DNA of 64,000 nt from DATJLY01 sp035604615 (lineage in GTDB: Bacteria > Pseudomonadota > Alphaproteobacteria > ATCC43930 > CGMCC-115725). The position numbers and the translations under genes are program-made. Under the pieces are notes generated by a model, which worked only from the letters and a program-made list of their open reading frames with translations, did not search any database and was not told the origin of the DNA. The stretch is from NCBI GenBank assembly GCA_035604615.1, contig DATNID010000033.1, positions 1 through 64,000 of the forward strand, given 5' to 3'. Below, in pieces: positions 49,925 to 59,094 of this stretch; positions within the stretch are counted from its first letter, which is position 1, and the number at the start of each line of letters is the position of its first letter.

Positions 49925-52276
49925 TCACCCGGCCGCTTCGCGGATCGCGCGCCACACGCGCTCCGGCGTTGCCGGCATCTCGACATGGGTGACGCCGAGC
50001 TCGGCGAGCGCGTCGACGATCGCGTTCACAACCACGGCGAGCGCGGGGGTGGTCCCGCCCTCGCCGCCGGCGCGGATGCCCAGCGGGTTGGTGGGGGATG
50101 GCACCTCGCTGATCTCGGTGACGAAGGAAGGAAGCTGATCGGCGCGCGGCATGACGTAGTCCATGAACGTGCCGGAGCGGAGCTGGCCTTGTGCATCGTA
50201 ATCGCACAGCTCCATGAGCGCCTGGCCGACGCCTTGCACGATGGCGCCATGGGCTTGGCCATGGAGGATCATCGGGTTGACGGCGCGCCCGACATCGTCG
50301 ATGCCGACATAGCGCTCGATCGTGACGGCGCCGGTGTCGGGATCGACCTCGACCTCGCAGATGTGGCAGCCATAGGGATACCCCGCGACGCGGAACACCT
50401 CGTCATGCGCCGAGGCGAGGGGACCACGCAAGTCCTCGGGCAGGTCGTTGCGCCCCAGCGCCGCGGCCGCCACGTCGAACAGCCCGAGCGCGCGGTCGGT
50501 GCCGGCGACGCGGAACCGTCCCCCGGTGAACTCGATGTCGGCCGAGTCGGTCTCGAGCAACTGCGCCGCGATGCGGCGCCCCTTGGCGATGATGTCGGCC
50601 GCTGCCTTACCCATGAGGATGCCGGCAAAGCGCATCGACCGGCCGGAATTCGAGCCGCCGCCAACCGGCACCTTGTCGGTGTCGCCGGTGACGAGCTCGA
50701 TGTGCTCGAACGGCACGCCCAGCCATTCGCTGACCGGCTGGGCAAAGCTCGTTTCGTGACCCTGTCCGCTCGACATCGTGCCGATGACGATCTCGACCTT
50801 GCCTTCGGGCAGCACCGTGATCTCGGCTCGCTCGCGCGGCACGCCGGTGGTGATCTCGACATAGTTGGCGATGCCGATGCCGCGCCTGAGCCCGCGCCGG
50901 GCCGAATCGGCCTTGCGCGCCGGGAACCCTTCCCAGTCGGCAAGGCGCAGGCACCATTCCATGCAGCCGGGGTAATCGCCGTTGTCATAAGTGATCCCAA
51001 GCGGGTTCTTGAACGGCATCGCGTCGGGCGGGACGAGGTTGCGCCGACGCAGGGCGACCCGGTCGAAGCCAGCCGCGCGCGCTGCGAGATCGATCAGGCG
51101 CTCGATCACGAACATCGCCTCGGGCCGGCCGGCGCTGCGATAGACGCTGGTCGGCGCGGTCGTGGTGAGGACGGCGCGGGCGCGGAAATGCGCCGCGGGA
51201 ATACGATAGACGCTCGACATCAACCCCACGCCCTTGGTGAGCGGGACCCAGGACGAGGTCACGGAACCGAGATTGCTGGTATTGACACCGCGCACGCCGA
51301 GGAAGTTGCCTTCCGCGTCGAGCGCCAACTCCGCCTCGACCTCGAGGTCGCGGCCGTGATAGTCGCTGAGGAAGCATTCCTCGCGCGTCGAGCGCCACTT
51401 GACTGGACGGCCGAGCCGCTTCGACGCCCACGCGACCAACGCGACCTCGGGATAGAGCATGCCGCGCGTTCCGAAATTGCCGCCGATGTCGCGGTAGATG
51501 ACGCGTATGGATTCGTCTGGGACGTTGAGAATCACCGCGAGGTTGCGCTTGTGCTGAACCGGTCCGCCGCCCCCGCCATAAACGGTGTAGCGCCCGGTCT
51601 CGCGATCGAACGACGCGACCGTAGCGCGCGGCTCCATTGGCGCACCGGTGACGCGGTTGATCCGCGTGTCGAGCCGCACGACGTGGGCGGCGCGCGCGAA
51701 GGCCGCGTCGGTCGCTTCCTTGTCGCCCACATCGGCGTCGATGCAGACGTTGGAGCGATGTTGCTCCCACAGGCGCGGCGCGCCGGCGGCGGCCGCCGCG
51801 ACGCCGGAGGTCTCGACCGGAAGTTGTTCCCAGCGCACCACGACGCGCTCGGCGCCGTCCTTGGCCGCGTCTTCGCTCTCGGCCGCCACCATCGCGACCG
51901 CCTCGCCGGCGAAGCGTGCCTTGTCGGCGGGGAGCGGGAAGCGCGGCGAGACGAACGGCTTCGAGCCATCGCGGTTGGTCAGCACCACGTCTGGCGCGCC
52001 GAAGAGGGATGGCGCGTGCTCGAACGAGCGCAAGCCGTCCGCCAACGCATCTTCGCCGGTCAGCACCGCGAGCACGCCTGTCACCGCCAGCGCCGCCGCC
52101 CGCTCGATGCCGGCAATGCGTGCATGTGCGTGGGGCGAGCGCACCATCGCGGCGTAGACCTGGCCCGGAAAGCTGACGTCGTCGCTGAAGCAGCCGGTGC
52201 CGGTGAGAAGGCGAAAATCCTCCTTGCGGCGAACCGGCTGTCCCGTGCCCGTTCCGCGTGCCGGCGCTCCGTCCAT
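49925..52276 (-). CDS. Xanthine dehydrogenase/CO dehydrogenase-family molybdopterin-binding large subunit
   Basis: A 783-residue molybdenum hydroxylase large subunit. It has the a/b-hammerhead domain at 18-125 (RRKEDFRLLTGTGCFSDD), then molybdopterin-binding segments GGGGGPVQHKRNLA, IGGNFGTRG, SSGQGHETSFAQ, and the catalytic Glu in AGGEGGTTPA. The active-site loop reads VYRSAGRPEA, not the CO dehydrogenase AYRCSFR, so it is not a CO dehydrogenase. The family hydroxylates carbon next to nitrogen or an aldehyde, using partner [2Fe-2S] and FAD subunits. Neither is in the window. It is the last gene of the operon from 55796. Confidence 0.87.
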   Translation of the reverse strand: MDGAPARGTGTGQPVRRKEDFRLLTGTGCFSDDVSFPGQVYAAMVRSPHAHARIAGIERAAALAVTGVLAVLTGEDALADGLRSFEHAPSLFGAPDVVLTNRDGSKPFVSPRFPLPADKARFAGEAVAMVAAESEDAAKDGAERVVVRWEQLPVETSGVAAAAAGAPRLWEQHRSNVCIDADVGDKEATDAAFARAAHVVRLDTRINRVTGAPMEPRATVASFDRETGRYTVYGGGGGPVQHKRNLAVILNVPDESIRVIYRDIGGNFGTRGMLYPEVALVAWASKRLGRPVKWRSTREECFLSDYHGRDLEVEAELALDAEGNFLGVRGVNTSNLGSVTSSWVPLTKGVGLMSSVYRIPAAHFRARAVLTTTAPTSVYRSAGRPEAMFVIERLIDLAARAAGFDRVALRRRNLVPPDAMPFKNPLGITYDNGDYPGCMEWCLRLADWEGFPARKADSARRGLRRGIGIANYVEITTGVPRERAEITVLPEGKVEIVIGTMSSGQGHETSFAQPVSEWLGVPFEHIELVTGDTDKVPVGGGSNSGRSMRFAGILMGKAAADIIAKGRRIAAQLLETDSADIEFTGGRFRVAGTDRALGLFDVAAAALGRNDLPEDLRGPLASAHDEVFRVAGYPYGCHICEVEVDPDTGAVTIERYVGIDDVGRAVNPMILHGQAHGAIVQGVGQALMELCDYDAQGQLRSGTFMDYVMPRADQLPSFVTEISEVPSPTNPLGIRAGGEGGTTPALAVVVNAIVDALAELGVTHVEMPATPERVWRAIREAAG

Positions 52277-52286
52277 CGCTCCCCCC

Positions 52287-53429
52287 TTAGCCGCGCGCCT
52301 CCTGCGCCAACGGCCGCCGCAATCCCGCCTGCTCCAGCATCGGCATCACCTCGAGCCGCCAGCGGCGCATGCCGTCGAGATAATCGACCCAGTTGAGCAG
52401 CAGCCCGCCGACGCCGATCTCGGACAGCTTCATCACCCGCTCGACGATCCGCTCCGCCGTGCCGACCAGCGGATAGCCGCCCCAGCCGGCCTTGATGTGA
52501 AACTTCAACTGCTCGAGCTTCTGCGGCAGGAGCCGCTGCATCTGCTCGCCTTGGACCCGCACCAGCGTCTCGACCGCTTCATCGTCGCCCTTCTCGACGA
52601 CGTAGTGGCGCAAATATTCGTCGGCCTCCTGCTGCGTCTCGCGCTGCACCACGTAGGCGTTGCACCACACTTGGATGTCGCGGCCATACTCCTCGCGCGC
52701 GAGGCGGCGATAGGCTTCGATATGCACCTGTGATTTATCGAGGTCGCTCGCGTCGATCGTCACGAACGCCATGTCGCAGTATTTGGCGGCGAAATGCTGC
52801 CCCTTGCGCGACGAGCCCGCGTTCATCAGCGGCGGAAAGGGACGTTGAATCGGCTTCGGCATCGCGAAGCCCTTCTTGATGCGCAGGAACTTGCCCTCGT
52901 AGTCGAACTCCTCCTGCCGCGTCCACAGCATCTTGATGATCTCGATCCATTCGGCCGCGTATTCGTAGCGCGTGTCGTGCGGCATGATCGGCGCGCCGTA
53001 CATCTCGAGCTCGGGTGAGAACCAGCCGCACACGATGTTAAGCGCGAACCGCCCGCCGCTGATGTGATCGACCGTGGTCGCCTGCTTCGCTGCCATGATC
53101 GGGTGGACGGTCGGCACGTGCGAGGTCGTGAAGATGGTCGCGCGCGTCGTCGCCTGCGCAATACCGGCCGCCCAGGTGTAGGTCTCGAAATTGGTGCCGT
53201 TGAAGTTCGACGTGCCGCCGAACCCCTTCCACCGCGCCACCGGCACCAGTGCCTCGAGGCCCAACGCGTCCGCCTCGCGCGCGATGGCGAGCGTGTTGGG
53301 CCAAGTGGTGACGAACGCCTCCTCGACCGTGGTGATGGCGCAACCGTTGCTGACGTTGGTGCCGAACGTCCCCAGCTTCAGCCGATTGTCGTTGAAGAGC
53401 GGGTTGGTGCCGGCGCGCGGATCGGCCAT
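52287..53429 (-). CDS. LLM class flavin-dependent oxygenase, RutA/SfnG-like
   Basis: A 380-residue flavin monooxygenase. WKGFGGTSNFNG near 68, a matching TWAAGIAQATTRATIFTT near 84, TVDHISGGRFALNIVCGW (118-135) and DTRYEYAAEWIEIIKMLW place it with RutA (uracil ring-opening oxygenase), dimethylsulfone and alkanesulfonate monooxygenases. RutA opens an N-heterocycle with reduced flavin. Its place directly upstream of a molybdenum hydroxylase and downstream of two FAH-family proteins suggests hydroxylation followed by oxidative ring opening. Partner flavin reductase not seen. Confidence 0.85.
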   Translation of the reverse strand: MADPRAGTNPLFNDNRLKLGTFGTNVSNGCAITTVEEAFVTTWPNTLAIAREADALGLEALVPVARWKGFGGTSNFNGTNFETYTWAAGIAQATTRATIFTTSHVPTVHPIMAAKQATTVDHISGGRFALNIVCGWFSPELEMYGAPIMPHDTRYEYAAEWIEIIKMLWTRQEEFDYEGKFLRIKKGFAMPKPIQRPFPPLMNAGSSRKGQHFAAKYCDMAFVTIDASDLDKSQVHIEAYRRLAREEYGRDIQVWCNAYVVQRETQQEADEYLRHYVVEKGDDEAVETLVRVQGEQMQRLLPQKLEQLKFHIKAGWGGYPLVGTAERIVERVMKLSEIGVGGLLLNWVDYLDGMRRWRLEVMPMLEQAGLRRPLAQEARG

Positions 53430-53435
53430 CGTCGG

Positions 53436-53873
53436 TCAGTGGCCGCCGGCGTGCTGGAAGAACCGTTTCACTTCGCGGTGCGCGAAGCGCCATCCGGCCG
53501 GCGTGCGCACGAACTTGTCGTGCCATTCGCCGAGGCTGAAGGGCGGTTCCAGCGCCAAGGGAAGCTTGGGAGTGGCGGTCTTGGGATCGGTGTGGAATGC
53601 CAAATAGTACGTCACCCCGTCGGCGTGGTCGTCGTCCTTCACGGTGATTAGGATGTTGGACGTCAGATGCCGGATCACCTGCGTCGGTGGGGCGCTGAAG
53701 GAGCCGAGCATCTCGGCGCGGCCCTTGTAGGGCTTGCCGCCGCGGATCCAGGTGCCGTCGGGCGAGAACAAATCGACCGCCTTCTCCTTTTCGCCGTGAT
53801 CGCTCAGCTGGCACATCTGCACCACGAGATCGCGGCAGGTCTGCTCGATGGTGCGTCGTTCGCTGTCGTTCAT
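53436..53873 (-). CDS. SnoaL-like/NTF2-fold protein
   Basis: A 145-residue cone-shaped NTF2-like protein. The pattern is an N-terminal helix pair (TIEQTCRDLVVQMCQLSDHGE), KEKAVDLFSPDGTWIRGGKPYKG, the strand RHLTSNILITV, and a late GWRFAHREVKRFF. Relatives include the small subunits of ring-hydroxylating dioxygenases and polyketide cyclases, so it may be an isomerase, dehydratase or accessory subunit. It lies 6 bases before the LLM gene start, in the operon 55796-49925. Confidence 0.83.
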   Translation of the reverse strand: MNDSERRTIEQTCRDLVVQMCQLSDHGEKEKAVDLFSPDGTWIRGGKPYKGRAEMLGSFSAPPTQVIRHLTSNILITVKDDDHADGVTYYLAFHTDPKTATPKLPLALEPPFSLGEWHDKFVRTPAGWRFAHREVKRFFQHAGGH

Positions 53874-53891
53874 CGCTTTCCTCCTTGGGGT

Positions 53892-54878
53892 TCAGGCGAT
53901 ATGGGTGGTCAAGACGCCGATCCGGTCCACTTCGCATTCGACCACGTCGCCGCGCTTGAGCCACCAGGCCGGCTCGCCCGGCTTGCGGCCGGCGGCGACC
54001 CCGCCCGGCGTGCCGCTGCCCAGCATGTCGCCTGGCTCGAGGCCGATGCGCGACCAATGCGCGATCTGCTCGTCGATCTTGAACATCATTAGCGCGGAGT
54101 TGGAATCCTGCCGCGTCTGGCCGTTGACGCGCGTGCGCAGGCCAAGATTCTGCGGGTCGCCGATCTCGTCGGCGGTGCACAGCACCGGGCCCAGGGGCGA
54201 GAATCCGGCGAAGTTCTTGCCGAGGAGGCCGATGCCGCCGCCTTCGCGGTTCTCGCCGCGATACATGTCGCGGTCGGTGATGTCGTTGAAGATGGTGTAT
54301 CCGAACACATAGTCGAGCGCCTCGGCGCGGCCGACGCCGAAGGCTGGACGGCCGATCACGGCGGCGATCTCGACTTCGTAGTCCATATGCTTGGTCTCGC
54401 GCGGGAAGCGCACCGTCTCGCCGGGGCCGATCACGGTCGAGGCGAACTGCACGTGCGCGATCGGGACCTGCGGGCCGGTCGGGGCGGAGCGCTGCTGCAT
54501 CTCCTGCTGATGCGCGAAATAGTTCTTCCCGGCGGCGATGAATTTGCGCGGCCGCGGAACCGGAGCGAGGAGGCGGATTTGCGCGCGCTCGAACAGGATG
54601 GTTTCGCCGCGCGGACCCTCGAGCGCCGCGCCCGAGGCGAGAATTTTGTCCGCAAATTGCACGGTTTGGCGCGCTGCGTCGAGGGCGATCTGGCCGTTGG
54701 CGATGAAGGCCTGCGCGTCGGGCGGGGCGATGGCGTGGGCCAGCGCCAGCGCGCGATCGACCGGCACTTCTTGCGCCAGCCTGGCCGCGACCGCGCCCTC
54801 GAGGTCGACGATCCGGCCGTCGCCCAGCACAAGGCCGAAGCGCTCGATGCCGCCGGTCTCGAAGGTGACGAAGCGCAT
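53892..54878 (-). CDS. Fumarylacetoacetate hydrolase family protein (intact metal site)
   Basis: A 328-residue FAH-fold enzyme. Metal ligands are Glu168 and Glu170 (HMDYEVEIAAVIG) and Asp199 (IFNDITDRD). His123 in the GKNYFAHQQEM loop is the expected catalytic His, and LGSGTPGGVAAG is the usual active-site turn. Family members hydrolyse or decarboxylate acylpyruvates and 2-hydroxyhexadienedioates from ring cleavage. The second, degenerate FAH paralogue lies 12 bases upstream. Same operon as the SnoaL, LLM and molybdenum hydroxylase genes. Confidence 0.88.
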   Translation of the reverse strand: MRFVTFETGGIERFGLVLGDGRIVDLEGAVAARLAQEVPVDRALALAHAIAPPDAQAFIANGQIALDAARQTVQFADKILASGAALEGPRGETILFERAQIRLLAPVPRPRKFIAAGKNYFAHQQEMQQRSAPTGPQVPIAHVQFASTVIGPGETVRFPRETKHMDYEVEIAAVIGRPAFGVGRAEALDYVFGYTIFNDITDRDMYRGENREGGGIGLLGKNFAGFSPLGPVLCTADEIGDPQNLGLRTRVNGQTRQDSNSALMMFKIDEQIAHWSRIGLEPGDMLGSGTPGGVAAGRKPGEPAWWLKRGDVVECEVDRIGVLTTHIA

Positions 54879-54890
54879 TCCTTCCTCCCC

Positions 54891-55796
54891 TCAGCCCGAG
54901 ACTGTGGCGCGCAGCATGCCGATCGCGGGACAGGCCACCTCGATGCGGTCGCCGGGTGCGACCGGAATCGGAGAGTCGACTTCGTTGCCGGGGCGCGGGC
55001 GGCAGATCGCGGCGCCCAGCGCCACCATGTCGCCCGGCTCGAGCACGACGCGCGACCAGGCTCTCACAGCGTCGGTCACGCCGTGCGCGAAATCGGCGAC
55101 GGTGAAGCGCTGGCGCAGCGCGCCGTTGACGCTGAGCGTGATCTCGCAGTCAGGGTCGAGCTCGCGCGCGCCGGCGATCCAAATGGCGGGTCCCAGCGGC
55201 GACAGATGCGGGACGTTCTTGGCGAAAAGGCTGTTGTTGGTACGCGCCTCGGTCTCGAACATGTCGCGATCGGTGATCTCGGCCATCAGGGTGAATCCGA
55301 CGATGCTCCGCGCGGCGCCCGCAGCGGCGACGCGGCTGGCGGGCCGGCCGATCACCGCCGCCAGCACCGCTTCAACATCATAGCGCGCGCCGGGCTCGGG
55401 CAGGCGGATCGCGCTCTCGGGATCGGCCAGCGCCGTCGCGAACTTGGAGAAGCCGACGACCATCGTCGCCGGGCGCTGATCGTTCGACCGGCTCAAGGCG
55501 AGCGACCCTTCGGTCAGCAGAATCTTCGACAGCGGCGCCAGCGGCTTCAGCAGTCTCGGCTGCGCCACGCCGTCGCTCGACCGGTCGAGCGCATGCTCGA
55601 TGCGGCGGCGGCTTCCCGCCGGCAAACCCGAGAGGAACGCGAGCGCGCGCGGCAGGTTGCATTCGCCCGGCGCGTCAGGGATGCCCGCTTCCCTCAGCAC
55701 AGCGACGAGATCGTGCCACGCGCCATTCGATCCGCTCGCGAGGACGCGGGTCTTGACGAGAAACGGGGAGGGAAGTTCTGCGACCGCCACTCTCAT
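54891..55796 (-). CDS. Fumarylacetoacetate hydrolase family protein with altered metal site
   Basis: A 301-residue FAH-fold protein, first of the operon. At the metal site the second Glu of the usual E-x-E is Val144 (DVEAVLAAVIG; Glu142 kept), and the following Asp is Glu173 (LMAEITDRD). No His matches the catalytic loop of the paralogue next door. The fold appears complete (PIPVAPGDRIEVACPAIG at the end). It may act as a non-catalytic partner of the neighbour, or on a different substrate such as 2-oxo-4-pentenoate-like acids. Confidence 0.8.
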   Translation of the reverse strand: MRVAVAELPSPFLVKTRVLASGSNGAWHDLVAVLREAGIPDAPGECNLPRALAFLSGLPAGSRRRIEHALDRSSDGVAQPRLLKPLAPLSKILLTEGSLALSRSNDQRPATMVVGFSKFATALADPESAIRLPEPGARYDVEAVLAAVIGRPASRVAAAGAARSIVGFTLMAEITDRDMFETEARTNNSLFAKNVPHLSPLGPAIWIAGARELDPDCEITLSVNGALRQRFTVADFAHGVTDAVRAWSRVVLEPGDMVALGAAICRPRPGNEVDSPIPVAPGDRIEVACPAIGMLRATVSG

Positions 55797-55928
55797 CGCG
55801 ACGCCTCAAAGCGGACGAGTTGAGGCACTCTAGGGTGCGGCTCGACGACCCGCAACAGAGTGGTCGCGCGCACTCCCGCTGCCTATGATGCGGCGCAAGA
55901 TCGAAACGCCAGCCAAGGGAGACAGCTC

Positions 55929-56474
55929 ATGCCACGCATCACGGTGCCGACGGAATTGTCGGCCGAGCAGAAAGCCGTCGCCGAGCGGATCGTCAAGACG
56001 ATCGGGCAGCTCGGCGGTCCCTATGCGGCGTGGATCAATCGGCCCGAGCTGGCGTCGCGCATCTTCCAGCTCTCGGATTATTTCCGCAGCGGTGCCGCGA
56101 TCGCGCCGCGCCTGCGCCTCCTCGCGGTGCTGCTGACGATCCGGCATTGGGGCGCGGACTTCCCGTGGAGCGCGCAGGCGCCGCAGGCGCTGACCGCCGG
56201 GCTCGCGCCCGCGACGGTCCACGCCATCGCCGAGGGCAAGACGCCGTCGCTCACCGATCCCGACGAGGAAGTCGTCTACCAGGTCGCGACCGAGCTGCTG
56301 GAACGGCGCACCTTGTCGGACGCGACGTATCGCCGCGCGCTCGACCGGCTCGGCCAGGGCGAGCTCACCGAGCTGGTTGCCGTGGTCGGGCATTTCTCGA
56401 CCGTGTCATTGACCGCGATCGCGTTCGACATCCAGCCGGCCAAGCCGCCGGCGGTGGCGCTCAAGAAGCTTTAG
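55929..56474 (+). CDS. Carboxymuconolactone decarboxylase/AhpD-fold protein
   Basis: A 181-residue helical protein. GGPYAAWINRPELASRIFQLSDYFR and LRLLAVLLTIRHWGADFPW (each read in shorter pieces: LASRIFQLSDYFR, LLTIRHWGADFPW) correspond to the CMD/AhpD-like pattern. The redox CxxC of AhpD is absent, so a carboxymuconolactone-decarboxylase-like or structural role is likelier. The ATG at 55929 is fixed by AGGGAGA. It is monocistronic, divergent from the FAH operon and convergent with the GST gene, with which its stop overlaps. Confidence 0.8.
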   Translation: MPRITVPTELSAEQKAVAERIVKTIGQLGGPYAAWINRPELASRIFQLSDYFRSGAAIAPRLRLLAVLLTIRHWGADFPWSAQAPQALTAGLAPATVHAIAEGKTPSLTDPDEEVVYQVATELLERRTLSDATYRRALDRLGQGELTELVAVVGHFSTVSLTAIAFDIQPAKPPAVALKKL

Positions 56475-57103
56475 GCGTCCGCCATCTTCAGCAGGTCGAA
56501 CGGCGCCGCGAAGCCAGGCAGACGCTCGATCCGCACTGCCCAGCGCGACAGGACCAACCAGCGCTCGGTGTCGATGCCGCCGAGGCGTGCGAAGGCGACA
56601 TCGCCGTAGCAGCCGATATCGGCCACGGTCGGCCGATCGGGGACGAGAAAATCGCACGTTGCGAGATTGGCGTCGAGCACGGCCAGCGCCGCCTCCGCGC
56701 GGGAGCGGTATTGCTCGGCCACCGCCGGGGCGAACGCGATCGGCAGCAGCTTTTGCTGGCCAAGCTTGACGCCGTAACAGCCATAGACCGGCGGCGCCAG
56801 ACGGTCGGCATCCCAGTAGAGCCATTCCCGGATTTGTTGCCGTGTGGCGGCGTCATTCGCGGCGAAAACACCGATCGTCTCGGCGAGATATTCGAGGATC
56901 GCGCCGGACTGAACCAGCACGCGCCCGTCATGCTCGAGCACCGGCACCTGGCCCCACCGCGACAGGGCGAGGAATTCCTTGGTCCGGTGCATGCCCTTCT
57001 GAAAGCTCACGTAGCGGAACGCGAAGCTCTCGCCCGCGAGGCGCAGCGCCAGTGCCACCTTGTAGGTGAACTGCGAATGCGGACTGCCGTGGAGGGTGAA
57101 CAC
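56471..57103 (-). CDS. Glutathione S-transferase family protein
   Basis: About 210 residues. The thioredoxin-like N-terminal domain starts FTLHGSPHSQFTYKVALAL, contains WGQVPVLEHDGRVLVQSGAI (cis-Pro and the QS glutathione contact) and is followed by a helical domain from about 88 with RPTVADIGCYGDV. Alphaproteobacterial GSTs often isomerise or dehalogenate ring-cleavage products. The start is probably the GTG at 57103; no strong ribosome binding site is seen, and longer starts would overlap the dienelactone hydrolase gene upstream. Confidence 0.82.
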   Translation of the reverse strand: MFTLHGSPHSQFTYKVALALRLAGESFAFRYVSFQKGMHRTKEFLALSRWGQVPVLEHDGRVLVQSGAILEYLAETIGVFAANDAATRQQIREWLYWDADRLAPPVYGCYGVKLGQQKLLPIAFAPAVAEQYRSRAEAALAVLDANLATCDFLVPDRPTVADIGCYGDVAFARLGGIDTERWLVLSRWAVRIERLPGFAAPFDLLKMADA

Positions 57104-57128
57104 GTGGCGGAAGGCGCCGCGTTCCGCC

Positions 57129-57842
57129 TCAGGGCTTGCCGAAAATCTCGAACCAGAAGCCCTGCATCGCGTCCCACGAACGCGCGTCGGCCGCCGCCTG
57201 GTAGGCGAGAACGGGCGGACGATTGGCGTCGGGATTGGTGAAGGCGTGCTTCGCCCCGCCAAACTTGATGACCTGCCAATCGATTCCGGCCTGCGTCATC
57301 TCGTGCTCGAAGCCCGCGATCTGGTCCGGCGGCACGAGCGGGTCGTCGGCGCCGGTGCAGGCGAGAATTTTGCCGCGAATGTTCTTCGCGTCCTCGGGCG
57401 TCTTGGTCGAGAGGATGCCGTGGAAACTGACGGTGCCGGCGACCGGCGCGCCGGTCCGCGCCAACTCGAGGACGGCGAGGCCGCCGAAGCAATAGCCCAT
57501 GGCGCCGAGGCGCGCGGGATCGACCTGGCGCAGCTTGCTCAGCGCGTCGAGCGCCGCGCGGGTACGGCGCCTGAGGCGCGGGATGTCCTCGCGCAAGGGT
57601 GCCATCAATTGCGCCGATTCCTCGGGCTTCTGCGCCACTCTTCCGTCGCCGTAGAGATCGGCGGCCAGCGCGACGTAGCCGAGCTCGGCGAGCATGCGCG
57701 CGCGGCGCTTGGGATGGTCATTGAGCCCCGGCGCCTCGTGGACGACGAGCACGCCCGGCCGGCGGCCGCTGCCCTCGGGGTCGGCGAGATAGCCGAGGAA
57801 GTTGGTCTCGCCGTCGCTATAGCTCAGCGTCTCGATCTTCAT
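57129..57842 (-). CDS. Dienelactone hydrolase family protein
   Basis: A 237-residue cytoplasmic alpha/beta hydrolase, paralogue of the gene at 14663 with the same spacing of active residues: Cys118 in GYCFGG, Asp167 in GADDPLVP and His199 in GAKHAFTN; VVHEAPGLN has the Glu. It would open a lactone made during aromatic breakdown. It sits between an amidohydrolase upstream (58 bases away) and the GST gene downstream on the same strand. Confidence 0.88.
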   Translation of the reverse strand: MKIETLSYSDGETNFLGYLADPEGSGRRPGVLVVHEAPGLNDHPKRRARMLAELGYVALAADLYGDGRVAQKPEESAQLMAPLREDIPRLRRRTRAALDALSKLRQVDPARLGAMGYCFGGLAVLELARTGAPVAGTVSFHGILSTKTPEDAKNIRGKILACTGADDPLVPPDQIAGFEHEMTQAGIDWQVIKFGGAKHAFTNPDANRPPVLAYQAAADARSWDAMQGFWFEIFGKP

Positions 57843-57900
57843 GCCGTGCCTCCCATGCCTCGCGCCATCTCAGCACGGGCATGGGCACGCGGGCAAGAGC

Positions 57901-58992
57901 TCAGAGGCGCAGGAACTCTTTGGCGTTGGCGGAGACGATCTTGTCCTTCTGAAGCTGGGTGATGTCGGTGCGGCCCAGAAGCTCGTGCACCGTTCCCGGA
58001 TATTCGGAATCGAAATGCGGGTAGTCGGTCGCGAGCAGGACGCGGTCCTCGCTGAATTCCGCGAGCGCCAGCGGCAGCAGCCGCTCATCCGCTTCGCAGG
58101 TGACGTAGCAGTTGCGCTTCACATAGTCCGACGGTGCGCGCGTGATGTTGGGCGCGAAGCCGTTGCGCATGCGCCGGTAGTCGTCGTCCATGCGATGCAT
58201 CCAGTAGAGGATCCACTCGGCACTGCATTCGAAGAAGGCGACACGCAGGTTCGGATGGCGCTCGAACACGCCGCCCGTGACCAGCGCGACGAGGCCGGCG
58301 GTGCAGTTGAACGGTCGGCCGAGCACGTGCATGGCGAAGAAATTGTCGTAGCGGTTGATCAGCTCGCCATAGCTGTTCGGATGCAGCATCAGTGGCACCT
58401 CGAGCGCTGCGGCCGCCGCGTAGAACGGCTCGTACGCTCGATCGTCGATGGTGCGGGTGTGGGTATAGGGCGTGAGATGGATCGCCTTGAAGCCCAGCGC
58501 CTTCACGCAGTGGTGCAGCTCGGCGACCATGCCCTCGGGGTGGCCCCACGGCACCACGCCCACCGGCCACAATTTCTCCTCGTAGCCCTTAGTCAGGCGC
58601 TTCACCCAGGTGTTATAGGCACGGCACAGCGCCGACCCGAGCTCGCCCTCGGCATAGGTCGGAATGGCGAGCTGGGTGGGGAACAGGAACTGGACGTCGA
58701 CGCCTTCCTTGTCGTTGTCGGCGACCCGGCGCGCCATGTCGTAGCCGCCGACCTGGCGGCGCGCGATCTCGCCGCCGTTCCAGTTGGCGCTCACATCGTA
58801 GACGATCGAATGGTTGAAATGGTCTGCCACTTCCTTGGACCAGGGCGACAGCTCGTGCCTGAATTTCGCCCGCTGATTGTGGTCCTGGCCGAGCCGCACC
58901 GGCGTCATATGCGCGAACTTGCCATCGAGGCGATAGACTTCGTCGAGGAAATACTCCTCGCGAAGATGGGAATCCATGTCGAAGACCTGCAT
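57901..58992 (-). CDS. Amidohydrolase_2 family protein
   Basis: A 363-residue metal-dependent enzyme of the D-x-H subtype: FDMDSHLREEY with Asp7 and His9. VPLMLHPNSYGEL holds the next His, FFECSAEWILYWM follows, and VLLATDYPHFDSEYPG carries the catalytic Asp. PTQLAIPTY and ALCRAYNTWV are typical of this subgroup. It begins a minus-strand unit with a dienelactone hydrolase and a GST. It is divergent from the SDR at 59095. Confidence 0.87.
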   Translation of the reverse strand: MQVFDMDSHLREEYFLDEVYRLDGKFAHMTPVRLGQDHNQRAKFRHELSPWSKEVADHFNHSIVYDVSANWNGGEIARRQVGGYDMARRVADNDKEGVDVQFLFPTQLAIPTYAEGELGSALCRAYNTWVKRLTKGYEEKLWPVGVVPWGHPEGMVAELHHCVKALGFKAIHLTPYTHTRTIDDRAYEPFYAAAAALEVPLMLHPNSYGELINRYDNFFAMHVLGRPFNCTAGLVALVTGGVFERHPNLRVAFFECSAEWILYWMHRMDDDYRRMRNGFAPNITRAPSDYVKRNCYVTCEADERLLPLALAEFSEDRVLLATDYPHFDSEYPGTVHELLGRTDITQLQKDKIVSANAKEFLRL

Positions 58993-59094
58993 CGTTCACT
59001 CCCCGGAGTCGGGCCGAGGATATCACCGGCGCGCGGTTTGAAACAGTTGCCGTCCCCCGCGATAATGGCGCGCAAGGCAAAAGGGGAGGCGAGC

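Noticed and set aside
49925..52276. Aerobic CO dehydrogenase (CoxL)
   Set aside because: The active-site loop is YRSAGRPEA, not the Cys-containing loop of true CO dehydrogenase, and no CoxM or CoxS lies beside it.
49985..52396. 803-codon plus-strand frame
   Set aside because: Shadow of the molybdenum hydroxylase large subunit, which shows all family motifs on the other strand.
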